Positions 8,786 to 16,405 of a stretch of 31,264 nt of DNA are shown one piece after another. The stretch's first letter is position 1. Each line of letters begins with the position of its first letter. The translations under genes and the position numbers were made by a program. The notes under the pieces are model-generated. The model had not been told where the DNA came from, searched no databases, and saw only the letters and a list, made by a program, of their open reading frames with translations. Source of the stretch: Verrucomicrobiaceae bacterium (GTDB taxonomy: Bacteria > Verrucomicrobiota > Verrucomicrobiia > Verrucomicrobiales > Verrucomicrobiaceae); assembly GCA_021151605.1 (NCBI GenBank), contig JAGKWZ010000035.1:1-31264 (forward strand). Direction: 5' to 3'.

Positions 8786-8825
8786 CCTCTGCGCTAGTAG
8801 CAGATCAATTCCTGCCGCACAGAGG
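8786..8825. promoter_or_regulatory. Imperfect inverted repeat upstream of the 1257-aa gene
   Basis: The arms are 8786-8794 and 8817-8825 and pair at 8 of 9 positions with a 22-nt spacer. They lie 27-66 nt upstream of the start of the large gene, where an operator or leader hairpin would be expected. The 230 nt between 8760 and 8989 contain no credible gene. Confidence 0.25.
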
Positions 8826-8940
8826 ACTGAGCGGACCACTTTTACTTAACAGCCACGCCCTCTACCTTCCGGGATCTTCATCAGCTTCGAGGAGCTCTTC
8901 TTTAGGAGGCTGTTTACTGGCCCAAGTGGTGAAGGGTGTC

Positions 8941-8975
8941 CCGGCTCTTCGATCAATTCAGACGCGAAGAGCCGG
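8941..8975 (-). terminator. Perfect 11-bp hairpin after the DUF1080 gene
   Basis: Arms 8941-8951 and 8965-8975 are perfect complements with a 13-nt loop. The hairpin is 14 nt past the stop of the minus-strand DUF1080 gene and before the large gene. It lacks a U-tract, so it may be a weak terminator or an mRNA-stabilising hairpin. It marks a boundary between the two transcription units. Confidence 0.5.
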
Positions 8976-8989
8976 GGAGATCCTGATGA

Positions 8990-10144
8990 TTACTTCTTTT
9001 TGTCCCACTCCTGCTTCTTCACGATCTCGGTGATCTGCTTTTTGGCAGGGAAGTCCTCGGGGAGGATCTTGAACTTGGTGAGGTAGTTGAGGGCTTTTTG
9101 GAATTGGAGCGCCTCGCCTTTCTTGGATTCGATCTTGTCGGCGGGGGTGTCTTGGAGTGCCTGGATGAAGTCGGCGGTCATCTTGAGGCCGGTTTCACGC
9201 GCGGCGCTGTCGTCGCTATAGCAAAGGGACTCGAGGAGGCGGTACATCTTGGCGTTGCCTTCGAGCTTGGCGGCGTCTTCACGGATGCCTTTGGCGATCC
9301 CGGCACGTTTGGCGGCGGTGGCTGCTTCGCTCATGAGGCTGGTGTCGCCGCCTTCGATGGCACGCTTTGGTAGGGGGCGATACCAGATGTTCCGATAGCG
9401 GACGGGATTGCCATGGTCCTGGAGTTTGAGCGGGCCTTTTTCAGGGAAGGGGCGCGGGCTGGAGCGGCGCATGTGTCCACCGCCGCCTTCGAGTCGGGTG
9501 TGATCCTGGGTGCAGACGCCATTCACGAAGACAGTGATGTAGCCGGGATCGATCTCCTGGCCGTCTTTGAAGATGGGGCGACGGAAGATGATATCGTAGC
9601 TCTGCCACTCGCCGGGAGCATTCAGCACATTCGCCATGGGCGGGTTGATGCCGTAGATGGAGGAGGCGAAACCGTCCGGGTAGGTGGGGTTGTTGTAATT
9701 GTCCAGCACCTGGACTTCGACCTGACCCATGAGGAAGACGCCGCTGTTCCCACGGCCCTGGCTGTTGCCCTCGACCTTGCTTGGCGCGCTCCATTCGATG
9801 TGGAGCTGGCAGTCGGCGAATTCTTCCTTCGTGCGGATGTAGCCGCTGCCGGGCACGCATTGGAGCACACCGTCTTTGACTTCCCATTTGGTCGGCTCGG
9901 CGGGCTGTTTATCAGACTGCCATTTCTCGATCTCCTCCGCTTTGCCGCTGAAAAGGACGATGGCATCGGAAGGAGCGGCCCCATTTTTCCCAGGCTCCAC
10001 ACGCGGCGGCTGCGGGCGGTTCATGTCATGGATGGCCCAGGGATGCGTGGCATCGGGGGCATCACCATAAAATCCGCCCTCGGCGTGGACGGCAGTGGTG
10101 AAAGTGGAAAGGGCGGCGAGGACGTGGATCGTGGTGCGCTTCAT
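8990..10144 (-). CDS. Secreted DUF1080 (3-keto-disaccharide hydrolase-like) protein
   Basis: A 384-residue protein with an N-terminal signal peptide (hydrophobic to about residue 21, A-V-H-A cleavage site). Residues about 60-255 match the DUF1080/3-keto-disaccharide hydrolase jelly-roll: I-V-L-F-S-G-K near the start, L-H-I-E-W near residue 115, then R-G-N-S-G-V-F-L-M-G, V-Q-V-L-D-N-Y, and a closing L-Q-D-H-G-N-P-V-R-Y-R-N-I-W-Y. Family members bind or cleave 3-keto-glycosides or other polysaccharide-derived sugars outside the cytoplasm. The last 120 residues are helical and charged and not part of the domain. The gene would pair naturally with the oxidoreductase at 3.6-4.9 kb, from which it is separated by the 1257-codon gene. 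Confidence 0.88.
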   Translation of the reverse strand: MKRTTIHVLAALSTFTTAVHAEGGFYGDAPDATHPWAIHDMNRPQPPRVEPGKNGAAPSDAIVLFSGKAEEIEKWQSDKQPAEPTKWEVKDGVLQCVPGSGYIRTKEEFADCQLHIEWSAPSKVEGNSQGRGNSGVFLMGQVEVQVLDNYNNPTYPDGFASSIYGINPPMANVLNAPGEWQSYDIIFRRPIFKDGQEIDPGYITVFVNGVCTQDHTRLEGGGGHMRRSSPRPFPEKGPLKLQDHGNPVRYRNIWYRPLPKRAIEGGDTSLMSEAATAAKRAGIAKGIREDAAKLEGNAKMYRLLESLCYSDDSAARETGLKMTADFIQALQDTPADKIESKKGEALQFQKALNYLTKFKILPEDFPAKKQITEIVKKQEWDKKK

Positions 10145-10188
10145 GGCGCGTTATTGATACCGACTTGCCACAAGGCCGCCAAGACAAT

Positions 10189-10644
10189 TCAGCCAGCTGG
10201 CAAAAGGCGGGCCGCAGCGGTGCGTGCGATGCTCAGTAGCTTCTCCTTTTCCTCGGGGCTGAACTCATAGGGCTCCATCTTGCCGATGCCGAGCGTGCCG
10301 CAGAGGCGGGAGCCATCCATCATCGGCACGGCGAGGCTGCCCTGGACATTGGTCTGGCGTGCGCCGGGCTTCGCCACGCCGCTGGTGTCGGTCTGGAGGT
10401 TGCAGAGTTCCACTGGGGCCTCGCGCTGTGCTGCGGCACCAGCGATGCCTTTGCCCACGGGAATGGACTGGATGACGGGGATGAGCTGCGGGGGTATTGC
10501 CTTGGCGGCAACGAGCTTCAGATGTTTGTCTGCTGGGTCGAGCCGATGAATCGTGCCGGTGGTGCAGGCGAAGTCCCCGATCACCTCGTTCAGGAATTGG
10601 GTCCAGTCGGATTCGGTGGGGTGCAGATTGAGTTCAGTGATCAT
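10189..10644 (-). CDS. GAF domain protein
   Basis: A 151-residue single-domain GAF protein. Visible family features are G-T-I-H-R-L-D near residue 28, V-G-K-G-I-A-G-A-A-A about residue 69, the V-Q-G-S-L-A-V-P-M strand and the final L-G-I-G-K-M-E-P-Y-E-F-S-P-E-E. GAF domains bind small ligands (cyclic nucleotides, chromophores, oxidised methionine), but the ligand cannot be predicted here. The ATG at 10642-10644 avoids overlap with the divergent gene beginning at 10715; the 70-nt gap would hold both promoters. The DUF1080 gene follows 44 nt downstream on the same strand. Confidence 0.8.
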   Translation of the reverse strand: MITELNLHPTESDWTQFLNEVIGDFACTTGTIHRLDPADKHLKLVAAKAIPPQLIPVIQSIPVGKGIAGAAAQREAPVELCNLQTDTSGVAKPGARQTNVQGSLAVPMMDGSRLCGTLGIGKMEPYEFSPEEKEKLLSIARTAAARLLPAG

Positions 10645-10714
10645 GGCGATTAAAACAAACGTGTTGGAGGCGCGGTAAGTCGCCACTATTCTGAAGTGGA
10701 ATTTCTCCTCAAGT

Positions 10715-11359
10715 ATGAAAATGCGCGCTGCCTTTCTTGGCCTTTCCTGGCTTCTGTTTGTCGCCACCACCACTGCGGGCCCGAACGGGCAACGTGTCGT
10801 TGGGCGCACGATCTACCACAAGGACAAGTCGAGGACTGAGTCCGTGAGCAATCCTGAGACCCGTGAAATGACGGAGATGACCTACACGGCGGACAACGTG
10901 CTCTCCGTCAAAAAAGTCTTCCTCATGAACGAGAAAGGGGAGCCGCTTCAGGGCAATGTCTATGATGGGCGGGGCAATCTCGTGGCACGCGTACAGTGCA
11001 ATTACGATGAGCTTGGCCGCCGAAAAGAGGACCGCTTGATGAACCTCAATGGGGAAATCTTTCAGCAGGTGATTCATGAGTATGGAGCCGATGGCAAAGC
11101 GCTCACACCCAAGGTGATCAACCTCAACACGGCTGCTGCGCCCAGCATTAGGCCTGCCGCCATCGATTTCACAAAGCAGACCGCCCCGACAGCAGCGCCA
11201 GATCCTGCGACAACCCCAGATACTCGCTTTGCCCCCATGCCGATTCCGAATGCCCCTGTTCAAGACAGCGGTGGTTTAGAGACAGCGCCAGCGAAGATGC
11301 CGACAGAGGAGAAGCCAAATTTCTTTAAACGGCTCTTCGAAAAGAAGAAGGAGAAGTAG
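10715..11359 (+). CDS. Secreted hypothetical protein with YD-repeat-like segments
   Basis: A 214-residue protein with a signal peptide (residues 1-21, ending T-T-T-A). The mature region has short motifs like those of RHS/YD repeats: Y-D-G-R-G-N-L-V-A-R-V near residue 83 and Y-D-E-L-G-R-R-K about residue 98. These are followed by a proline/alanine-rich linker (about 136-195) and a very basic lysine-rich C-terminus (F-F-K-R-L-F-E-K-K-K-E-K). No enzyme domain is visible. It diverges from the GAF gene and converges with the glycosyltransferase gene at 11370, with only 10 nt between their stop codons. No clear ribosome binding site. Confidence 0.7.
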   Translation: MKMRAAFLGLSWLLFVATTTAGPNGQRVVGRTIYHKDKSRTESVSNPETREMTEMTYTADNVLSVKKVFLMNEKGEPLQGNVYDGRGNLVARVQCNYDELGRRKEDRLMNLNGEIFQQVIHEYGADGKALTPKVINLNTAAAPSIRPAAIDFTKQTAPTAAPDPATTPDTRFAPMPIPNAPVQDSGGLETAPAKMPTEEKPNFFKRLFEKKKEK

Positions 11360-11369
11360 GGGCACTCCC

Positions 11370-12482
11370 TTATTGGACTTTCAAGAACCCCTGTACCTCG
11401 TGGGCTACGCGCAATGCCGCATCAGGCACACTGATCGGCAGCATATTTTCCCGCATCTGACGCACGAGCTTCCCGTTGTTTGCCAGTGCGGCAGCCACTT
11501 GCGCACCAGTTTCACGAGGGGTGCGTGAGCGCAGGGCGCAGTGACGTGATAGCAGGTAATCGGCATTTCCTTCCTCCTGCCCAGGGACGACATAATCGAT
11601 CACTGCTGGCGTGCGAGCAGCCATGACTTCGTGAAGGATGGCTCCACCAGCTTTGCATATCACGATATCGTGGGTGCGTAGAAGTTCGGGAATGCGTGTG
11701 GTCCAGCCGATGATATCCAGGGCTCCTTCGGGGATTGAATCAATGTACCGCCGCAGGACATGATAGAGACGGGAGCGATGCTTCCCCACAGGTATCGTGA
11801 GCTTCACTCCCTGAAGAATCAAGGGACGCAACGCCTCCAAAGTGGCGGCAACATGTCGTGCTGGCGTGGAGGGCAAATACAGGATCCGTTGACCTTTGAG
11901 GCAAAGCAGCTCTTCCGGCAGGGTTTCCGTAAATTGCAGGCTCACGGGAAAACCAGTGACCCGTGTCTTCCCAGGAGGTACTCCCATGCTGAGGATGACA
12001 TCGTCTGTTTCCACATCCGACACGCAGTAGAGATCGCTCGGTGCCATGAGCCAGATCGGATGGACGCTGGTCGAGTCCGTGATCACCGTCACCAATGGTG
12101 GCACTTCCATCTCCTGGCGGAGAGTCGACAGCAGCCCCGCATAGAGAGGATAGGTGCTCACGATGACACGGGGCTTCTTTTCTTCGATCTGCTTGCTCAA
12201 ACTCATCAGCAGTGGGCGCATCCAGGCATTTTGCTTTGGGTCCAGGTCGGACTTCGCTAACATCCTGTAGAGCGCACTCCAGGCCCAGGGCAGGTGAGTG
12301 ATGGCCACCTGATAGAGGCTTTTCAAAACACCCGAGGTGCGCGGCAGCGCCTCGGAGATCAGATCCGAAACGAGTACCTGCTCACCGGGCAGGGATCGGC
12401 GAAGCGCTTCGGCAACAGAAGCTGCTGCCGTGTTATGTCCATCACCAAAGCCAGCGGTTAAAACGAGAATCACAGGTTTCAT
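11370..12482 (-). CDS. GT28 / MGDG-synthase-like glycolipid glycosyltransferase
   Basis: A 370-residue glycosyltransferase of the MGDG synthase/MurG-like GT28 type. The N-terminal domain opens with V-L-T-A-G-F-G-D-G-H-N-T-A-A, the family glycine-rich loop, and the C-terminal domain has I-C-K-A-G-G-A-I-L-H-E-V-M-A-A-R-T-P, the nucleotide-sugar binding helix. Relatives transfer galactose or glucose to diacylglycerol at the cytoplasmic face of the membrane (plant MGD, bacterial processive glucosyltransferases), but some act on other acceptors. It is the fourth gene on the btub strand, 60 nt after bklc, with no visible terminator between them. A GGAG lies about 13 nt before the ATG, rather far for a good Shine-Dalgarno sequence. 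Confidence 0.85.
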   Translation of the reverse strand: MKPVILVLTAGFGDGHNTAAASVAEALRRSLPGEQVLVSDLISEALPRTSGVLKSLYQVAITHLPWAWSALYRMLAKSDLDPKQNAWMRPLLMSLSKQIEEKKPRVIVSTYPLYAGLLSTLRQEMEVPPLVTVITDSTSVHPIWLMAPSDLYCVSDVETDDVILSMGVPPGKTRVTGFPVSLQFTETLPEELLCLKGQRILYLPSTPARHVAATLEALRPLILQGVKLTIPVGKHRSRLYHVLRRYIDSIPEGALDIIGWTTRIPELLRTHDIVICKAGGAILHEVMAARTPAVIDYVVPGQEEGNADYLLSRHCALRSRTPRETGAQVAAALANNGKLVRQMRENMLPISVPDAALRVAHEVQGFLKVQ

Positions 12483-12542
12483 GGCTGCCCGAAAACTCCC
12501 GCCAACTCAAACAAAATGTGAGCCGATGGGAAACGGCAGGGC

Positions 12543-13313
12543 CTATAGGGTCTTGTCGATCAAGAGTGCTGCGGCCCGGCGCGGGTTCGCATGGAAACCA
12601 TTCATGCCCGAGCGGATGCGCTTGGCGCGGTCTACACAAGCCTCAGCTTTTTGGAAGTCACCCGTGGCTTTATAGACGGCCCCTAGATTGATGTAGGTCT
12701 GGGAGAGGTCAGCGGGATCCATCTGATCCTGGCCCAGATTCTGGCGGATGCCGAGTGCGCGCTCATGCATCTGTTGGGCGCGCTCCACATCCATGTTGGT
12801 GTAGTAGAGCACTCCCAGATTATTGAGCACACTAGCCACACGCGGGCTTTCACTGCCGTCAGTTACGCGGAAGCTATCAAGCGCCTCCTGATAATATTTC
12901 TCGGCTTTTTTGTAATCACGCAGACCCTTGAAGATCATGGCGAGATTATTTTTGATGGTAGCCACCTTGTCATTGTCCTCCAAAGCAGCGTCGTCAGCGA
13001 TCTTAAGTGCCTTTTCATAATACTCGGCTGCCTTATCCATGCGCCCCCAGCGGTCATAAAGGTGGGCGAGCAGTGAGTGGATGCCGCAGAGCAGATCGGG
13101 GTCGGGCTTTTTCAACTCCTGGGCGCGAAAGAGCGCCTCTCGGTAGAGAGACTCCGCTTTACGGAAATCACCTTCCTTTTGCCGAAGGTCGGCGAGGACG
13201 CTGATCTGTTCGACGAGTTGGCCAAGGCGGGAAGGCTCTCGGTACGCAAGCCGACGGACCTCCTCGACACTGCGGGAGGCCGAAAACAATTGGCGCTCGA
13301 GGTTGGGGTCCAC
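12543..13313 (-). CDS. bklc: Bacterial kinesin light chain-like TPR protein
   Basis: A 256-residue protein made almost wholly of tetratricopeptide repeats, at about residues 34-67, 77-110, 118-151, 160-193 and 204-237, of the kinesin-light-chain subtype (for example N-N-L-A-M-I-F and N-N-L-G-V-L-Y-Y helices). Position directly after btubB and repeat type identify it as Bklc, which in Prosthecobacter is known to interact with the tubulin filaments and to associate with membrane lipids. It has no motor domain. The GTG start is 12 nt after the btubB stop in a pyrimidine-rich gap with no Shine-Dalgarno sequence, so translation is probably coupled to btubB. Confidence 0.92.
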   Translation of the reverse strand: MDPNLERQLFSASRSVEEVRRLAYREPSRLGQLVEQISVLADLRQKEGDFRKAESLYREALFRAQELKKPDPDLLCGIHSLLAHLYDRWGRMDKAAEYYEKALKIADDAALEDNDKVATIKNNLAMIFKGLRDYKKAEKYYQEALDSFRVTDGSESPRVASVLNNLGVLYYTNMDVERAQQMHERALGIRQNLGQDQMDPADLSQTYINLGAVYKATGDFQKAEACVDRAKRIRSGMNGFHANPRRAAALLIDKTL

Positions 13314-13325
13314 GGAGAAAAGGAA

Positions 13326-14603
13326 CTAGCTGGCGTCGCGGTAAGACCTCGCGAGGTTGGCGATGGAGTCACGTGCGTTGGCCATCATTTCACGCGAGAC
13401 ACCAGCGGCTTCATACCAGTGGGTATAGGCGTGGTTATCAAACATGATGTCAAACTGTGTGACGAGACGCTCGAAGACGGCGGCGATGCCGGTATGGTTC
13501 ACGAGCGCCAGACCGCTAGAGGCGAAACCCTCTGGTGCGGTCTCGGCCACGCCGATTTTCAAACCGCCTGCGGATGGCATGTAACTGGCGAAGTTCAGCC
13601 CCTTGCGAATGGTGGCCATGTTTTCATCGACTTCTTTCTGCTTCACATCACCGCGGAAGAGGGCGCTGGCAGCAAGATAGACGCCTTGCTGCCAATCAAT
13701 CGCTGCAGTGAAGTTGTCCTGGGCGAAGGTTTCGCGGGCCAGATCGGGGAAGTTGCTGCGGACCTGACCTTCCTGGCCGGGAGCACGCATTGGGGCGAAA
13801 CTGGCGGTGAAGAAGTGATTCCCCGGGAAAGGAACCAAATTGGTCACGAACTCGCTGAGATCGGTGTTCAGCTTGCCAGGGAAACGCAGGGACGCCGTCA
13901 CCGAACTCATGATCAGAGCGACGATGTGGTTCAGATCCATGTAGTTTGGCGAACGATGAAGCTTGGCCTTGGCGATGCGGAAGAGAGCTTCGTTGTCGAG
14001 AATGACGGCACCATCAGCGTGATCGAGGATACGCTGGAGGGTCAGGATTGCGTTGTAGGGCTCTACAGCAGAATCCGAGATGACCGGTGAGGGTGCGACT
14101 GAGAAGGTGAAGATGCGCTTCTTCGGATAAGCCTGACGAAGACGCTCAAGAATCAGCGAGCCGAGGCCAGAGCCAGAACCGCCACCGATGGAATGAGTGA
14201 GGAGGAAGCCCTGCAGGCCCTTGGTTTTTTCGACGGCATTGTCGATGACGTTCATCACCTGGTCGATGACGCGTTCGCCCTCGACGTTGTAGCCGCGAGC
14301 CCAGTTGTTCGCCGCACCAGGGATCTTGCGGACGATACTGCTTTCATCAAAGAGTTGGGACATTTCACCGCTTTCGATACGAGCGATGACTCCCGGTTCG
14401 AGATCAACAAGCACTGCGCGGGGGATGTACTTACCATCGCGGATCTTATGGAAGAAGACCTCCATGTTGGCGTTGTTCGCGGCGCTGGAATCTTTTGGCG
14501 TGCCCTGCTCGGTGAGGCCATGCTCACGCAAAACTAGGCGCCAGAAACGATCTGCAATTTGGTTCCCACACTGACCGACATGAATGCTCAGAATTTCTCT
14601 CAC
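13326..14603 (-). CDS. btubB: Bacterial tubulin B
   Basis: A 425-residue true tubulin homologue, partner of BtubA in the five-protofilament mini-microtubules of Prosthecobacter. The nucleotide-binding loops are visible: G-Q-C-G-N-Q at 10-15 and the tubulin signature G-G-G-S-G-S-G at 140-146. The T7 loop region D-L-S-E-F-V-T-N-L-V-P (248-258) contains a glutamate (E251) where alpha-tubulin has its catalytic Glu, so it should stimulate GTP hydrolysis in its neighbour. The protein stops right after the last helix (Y-R-D-A-S) with no C-terminal tail. The GTG start is preceded by a strong GGAGG seven nt upstream. The sequence agrees closely with my memory of the P. dejongeii protein. Confidence 0.97.
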   Translation of the reverse strand: MREILSIHVGQCGNQIADRFWRLVLREHGLTEQGTPKDSSAANNANMEVFFHKIRDGKYIPRAVLVDLEPGVIARIESGEMSQLFDESSIVRKIPGAANNWARGYNVEGERVIDQVMNVIDNAVEKTKGLQGFLLTHSIGGGSGSGLGSLILERLRQAYPKKRIFTFSVAPSPVISDSAVEPYNAILTLQRILDHADGAVILDNEALFRIAKAKLHRSPNYMDLNHIVALIMSSVTASLRFPGKLNTDLSEFVTNLVPFPGNHFFTASFAPMRAPGQEGQVRSNFPDLARETFAQDNFTAAIDWQQGVYLAASALFRGDVKQKEVDENMATIRKGLNFASYMPSAGGLKIGVAETAPEGFASSGLALVNHTGIAAVFERLVTQFDIMFDNHAYTHWYEAAGVSREMMANARDSIANLARSYRDAS

Positions 14604-14610
14604 TGGTTAT

Positions 14611-14615
14611 CCTCC
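14611..14615 (-). promoter_or_regulatory. Strong Shine-Dalgarno sequence of btubB
   Basis: On the minus strand GGAGG is followed by seven nucleotides and the GTG start of btubB. It decides the GTG as start. It stands out because none of the other genes in this window has a comparable site, including btubA and bklc on the same transcript. Confidence 0.85.
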
Positions 14616-14661
14616 GGGATGTTGCTTGAAGTTAATTTTGGAAAATGAATGGCTGTAAAGA

Positions 14662-16077
14662 TCAGCGGCGTTCCACGAGGTCCCGCAGGCTTACAGAGGA
14701 AGTTCTGCGTGGATCTTCGCCACCAGCATAGGCACGGGTGGTCATCGTCCCTTCGTCCTGAGTTTTGGCTTTAGCGCCGCTTTCTTCAGCCACCTGATAG
14801 CTCTGAATAAGTTCCTGTGCGGAGGCCCGAAGAGCTACGATCTGCTCCTCGTTCATACCCTCGTTCAGATACCAATTGGCGAAGGCTTTGCGCTGCCAGA
14901 GTTTGTCAAAATTGTGGCAAATCCGGTCTAGCACACGTGCGATCTCGGTATTATTCGCCAGAAGCACCATACTTTTACGATGCGAGATACCTGGTTGCTC
15001 GACATATCCAATCTTAAAGGCGGTGGGAATCCAGTAGGTGAGCGGGAGTTTCTCACGCATCGCGGCAAGCGAGGCATCAGCCAGGGGCTTGTCATCCATG
15101 ATGCCTCTGTAAAGCACGGCAGTAGAGAGGAATCGTCCTTCCATAGGTGAGCAGGCGGCAAACACGGAGCCATTGTCAAAGAGGGACTTGATCATGTCCT
15201 CAATGCTCATCTCTTCAAACTTGCTACGATCTGGAGGTGTAAGCGGTGCGAAAGCGCACATCAGGAAGTGCAGCGATGGCTGCGGCACCAGATTGGTGAG
15301 CAGTTCACGAAGGCTGATTTCGACAGTCAGGAACCCGCTGAAGCGCATGGAGGCGGTGATGCCTGCGAGCGCTTCGGTGATCAGAAGATTCAGGTCGTCC
15401 ACCGTCGGGCTTTCGATGTTCCATTTGCGGTGGGCCAGATCAAAGAGAGCTTCGTTGTCAAAAATCAAACAGGCATCGGCTGTGCGGCGCAGGCTGTTAA
15501 GCGAAAAGACCGTGTTATAAGGCTCAGTGACCACGCTGGAGACTTGGGGCGATGGCAAAACTGCGCAGCTCAACACCGGAGCTTCGGGATACTTCTCTTT
15601 GATCGATTCGATCAGCAACGCGCCAAAACCTGAGCCAGTACCGCCACCAGTTGCATGAATGACGATGATTCCACCCACGTTGTCGCATTTTTCTATTTCA
15701 TAGCTCACCCGGTTCATCACTTCAGGTAGCACTTCCCGGCCTGCACCGGAGTAACCGACAGCGAAATTGCCTCCCGCGCCTTCCGTGCGGCTGATGAGGT
15801 TCGCTGGATTGAAAAGTGATCCCGTTGTGGCCTTAATATTATCGATCACGCTCGGTTCCAGATCGACCATGACAGCACGCGGCACATAGCTCGAGCCGGA
15901 CTCGCCGAGCTGAGAGAAAAATGAACTCCAGTTGCCCCGTGGGGGTGAGCCTTGGGAAGTCACGGACCCGCTCAAAGGATCAATGCCATGTTCTTGGCAG
16001 ATAGTTTTCCAAAACGAAGCCGCGATCTGGTTGCCTGCTTGGCCGATAGAAATGACGATTGTATTATTGACCTTCAT
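14662..16077 (-). CDS. btubA: Bacterial tubulin A
   Basis: A 471-residue true tubulin homologue that forms a GTP-dependent heterodimer with BtubB. Motifs: G-Q-A-G-N-Q at 12-17, G-G-G-T-G-S-G at 144-150, the helix N-L-L-I-T-E-A-L-A-G-I-T-A-S-M-R-F at 230-246 and R-E-L-L-T-N-L-V-P-Q-P at 257-267, where E258 aligns with the alpha-tubulin catalytic glutamate. The S9-S10 region is short, as in beta-tubulin, so the protein mixes alpha and beta features. After the last helix comes a 40-residue tail ending S-L-R-D-L-V-E-R-R. First gene of the operon, 58 nt before btubB; its ATG has no Shine-Dalgarno sequence. Sequence agrees closely with my memory of Prosthecobacter BtubA. Confidence 0.97.
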   Translation of the reverse strand: MKVNNTIVISIGQAGNQIAASFWKTICQEHGIDPLSGSVTSQGSPPRGNWSSFFSQLGESGSSYVPRAVMVDLEPSVIDNIKATTGSLFNPANLISRTEGAGGNFAVGYSGAGREVLPEVMNRVSYEIEKCDNVGGIIVIHATGGGTGSGFGALLIESIKEKYPEAPVLSCAVLPSPQVSSVVTEPYNTVFSLNSLRRTADACLIFDNEALFDLAHRKWNIESPTVDDLNLLITEALAGITASMRFSGFLTVEISLRELLTNLVPQPSLHFLMCAFAPLTPPDRSKFEEMSIEDMIKSLFDNGSVFAACSPMEGRFLSTAVLYRGIMDDKPLADASLAAMREKLPLTYWIPTAFKIGYVEQPGISHRKSMVLLANNTEIARVLDRICHNFDKLWQRKAFANWYLNEGMNEEQIVALRASAQELIQSYQVAEESGAKAKTQDEGTMTTRAYAGGEDPRRTSSVSLRDLVERR

Positions 16078-16405
16078 CCGGGATTTTCAGTTGTCAGGGT
16101 GTTTTTATAGCAATTAAGAAAATTCGCAAGAATTGTTCCCAATTTAGAAAAATGAGTTCCAAAAGGGCAATCAAAACTGAGAAAACGGCAGTTTACTCCC
16201 TCTTCCAAGACTGATTGCTCGTGGCTTTTGTAGCAAATTGAAATTAGCCGCTTTGATGGGGCGGTTTCAATCAAAATTCCTCGCAATCAGTGACTTCGAT
16301 TTATTTGCCGCTTACAACCAGCATCTGTATTTGTAGGTGGCGAAGCTGCATTTTTGCACATTCCTGGCCTCTCCGCGTCACACTCTGACTGTATTCCCTG
16401 AAACC
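16078..16405. other. AT-rich divergent intergenic region
   Basis: This 328-nt stretch separates btubA from the divergent membrane protein gene and is the most A+T-rich part of the window. I see no gene in it. It contains the hexamer CAATCA or its complement at 16168, 16212, 16268 and 16284. Two of these extend to the identical 9-mer CAATCAAAA and are exactly 100 bp apart; another pair forms the 8-bp inverted repeat CTGATTGC/GCAATCAG (16211-16218 and 16283-16290). Confidence 0.6.
16104..16129 (-). promoter_or_regulatory. Candidate btubA promoter
   Basis: On the minus strand TATAAA (16104-16109) is preceded by TTGCGA (16124-16129) with a 14-nt spacer. The -10 matches the sigma-70 consensus at five of six positions; the spacer is shorter than the usual 17. 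The -10 box ends 26 nt before the btubA ATG, implying a short leader. A nearly identical arrangement, sharing GCTATAAAAA, lies before dnaK at 19739-19764. Confidence 0.4.

Noticed and set aside
13077..14090. 337-codon plus-strand frame across bklc and btubB
   Set aside because: It runs antisense through two well-identified genes and has no conserved features.
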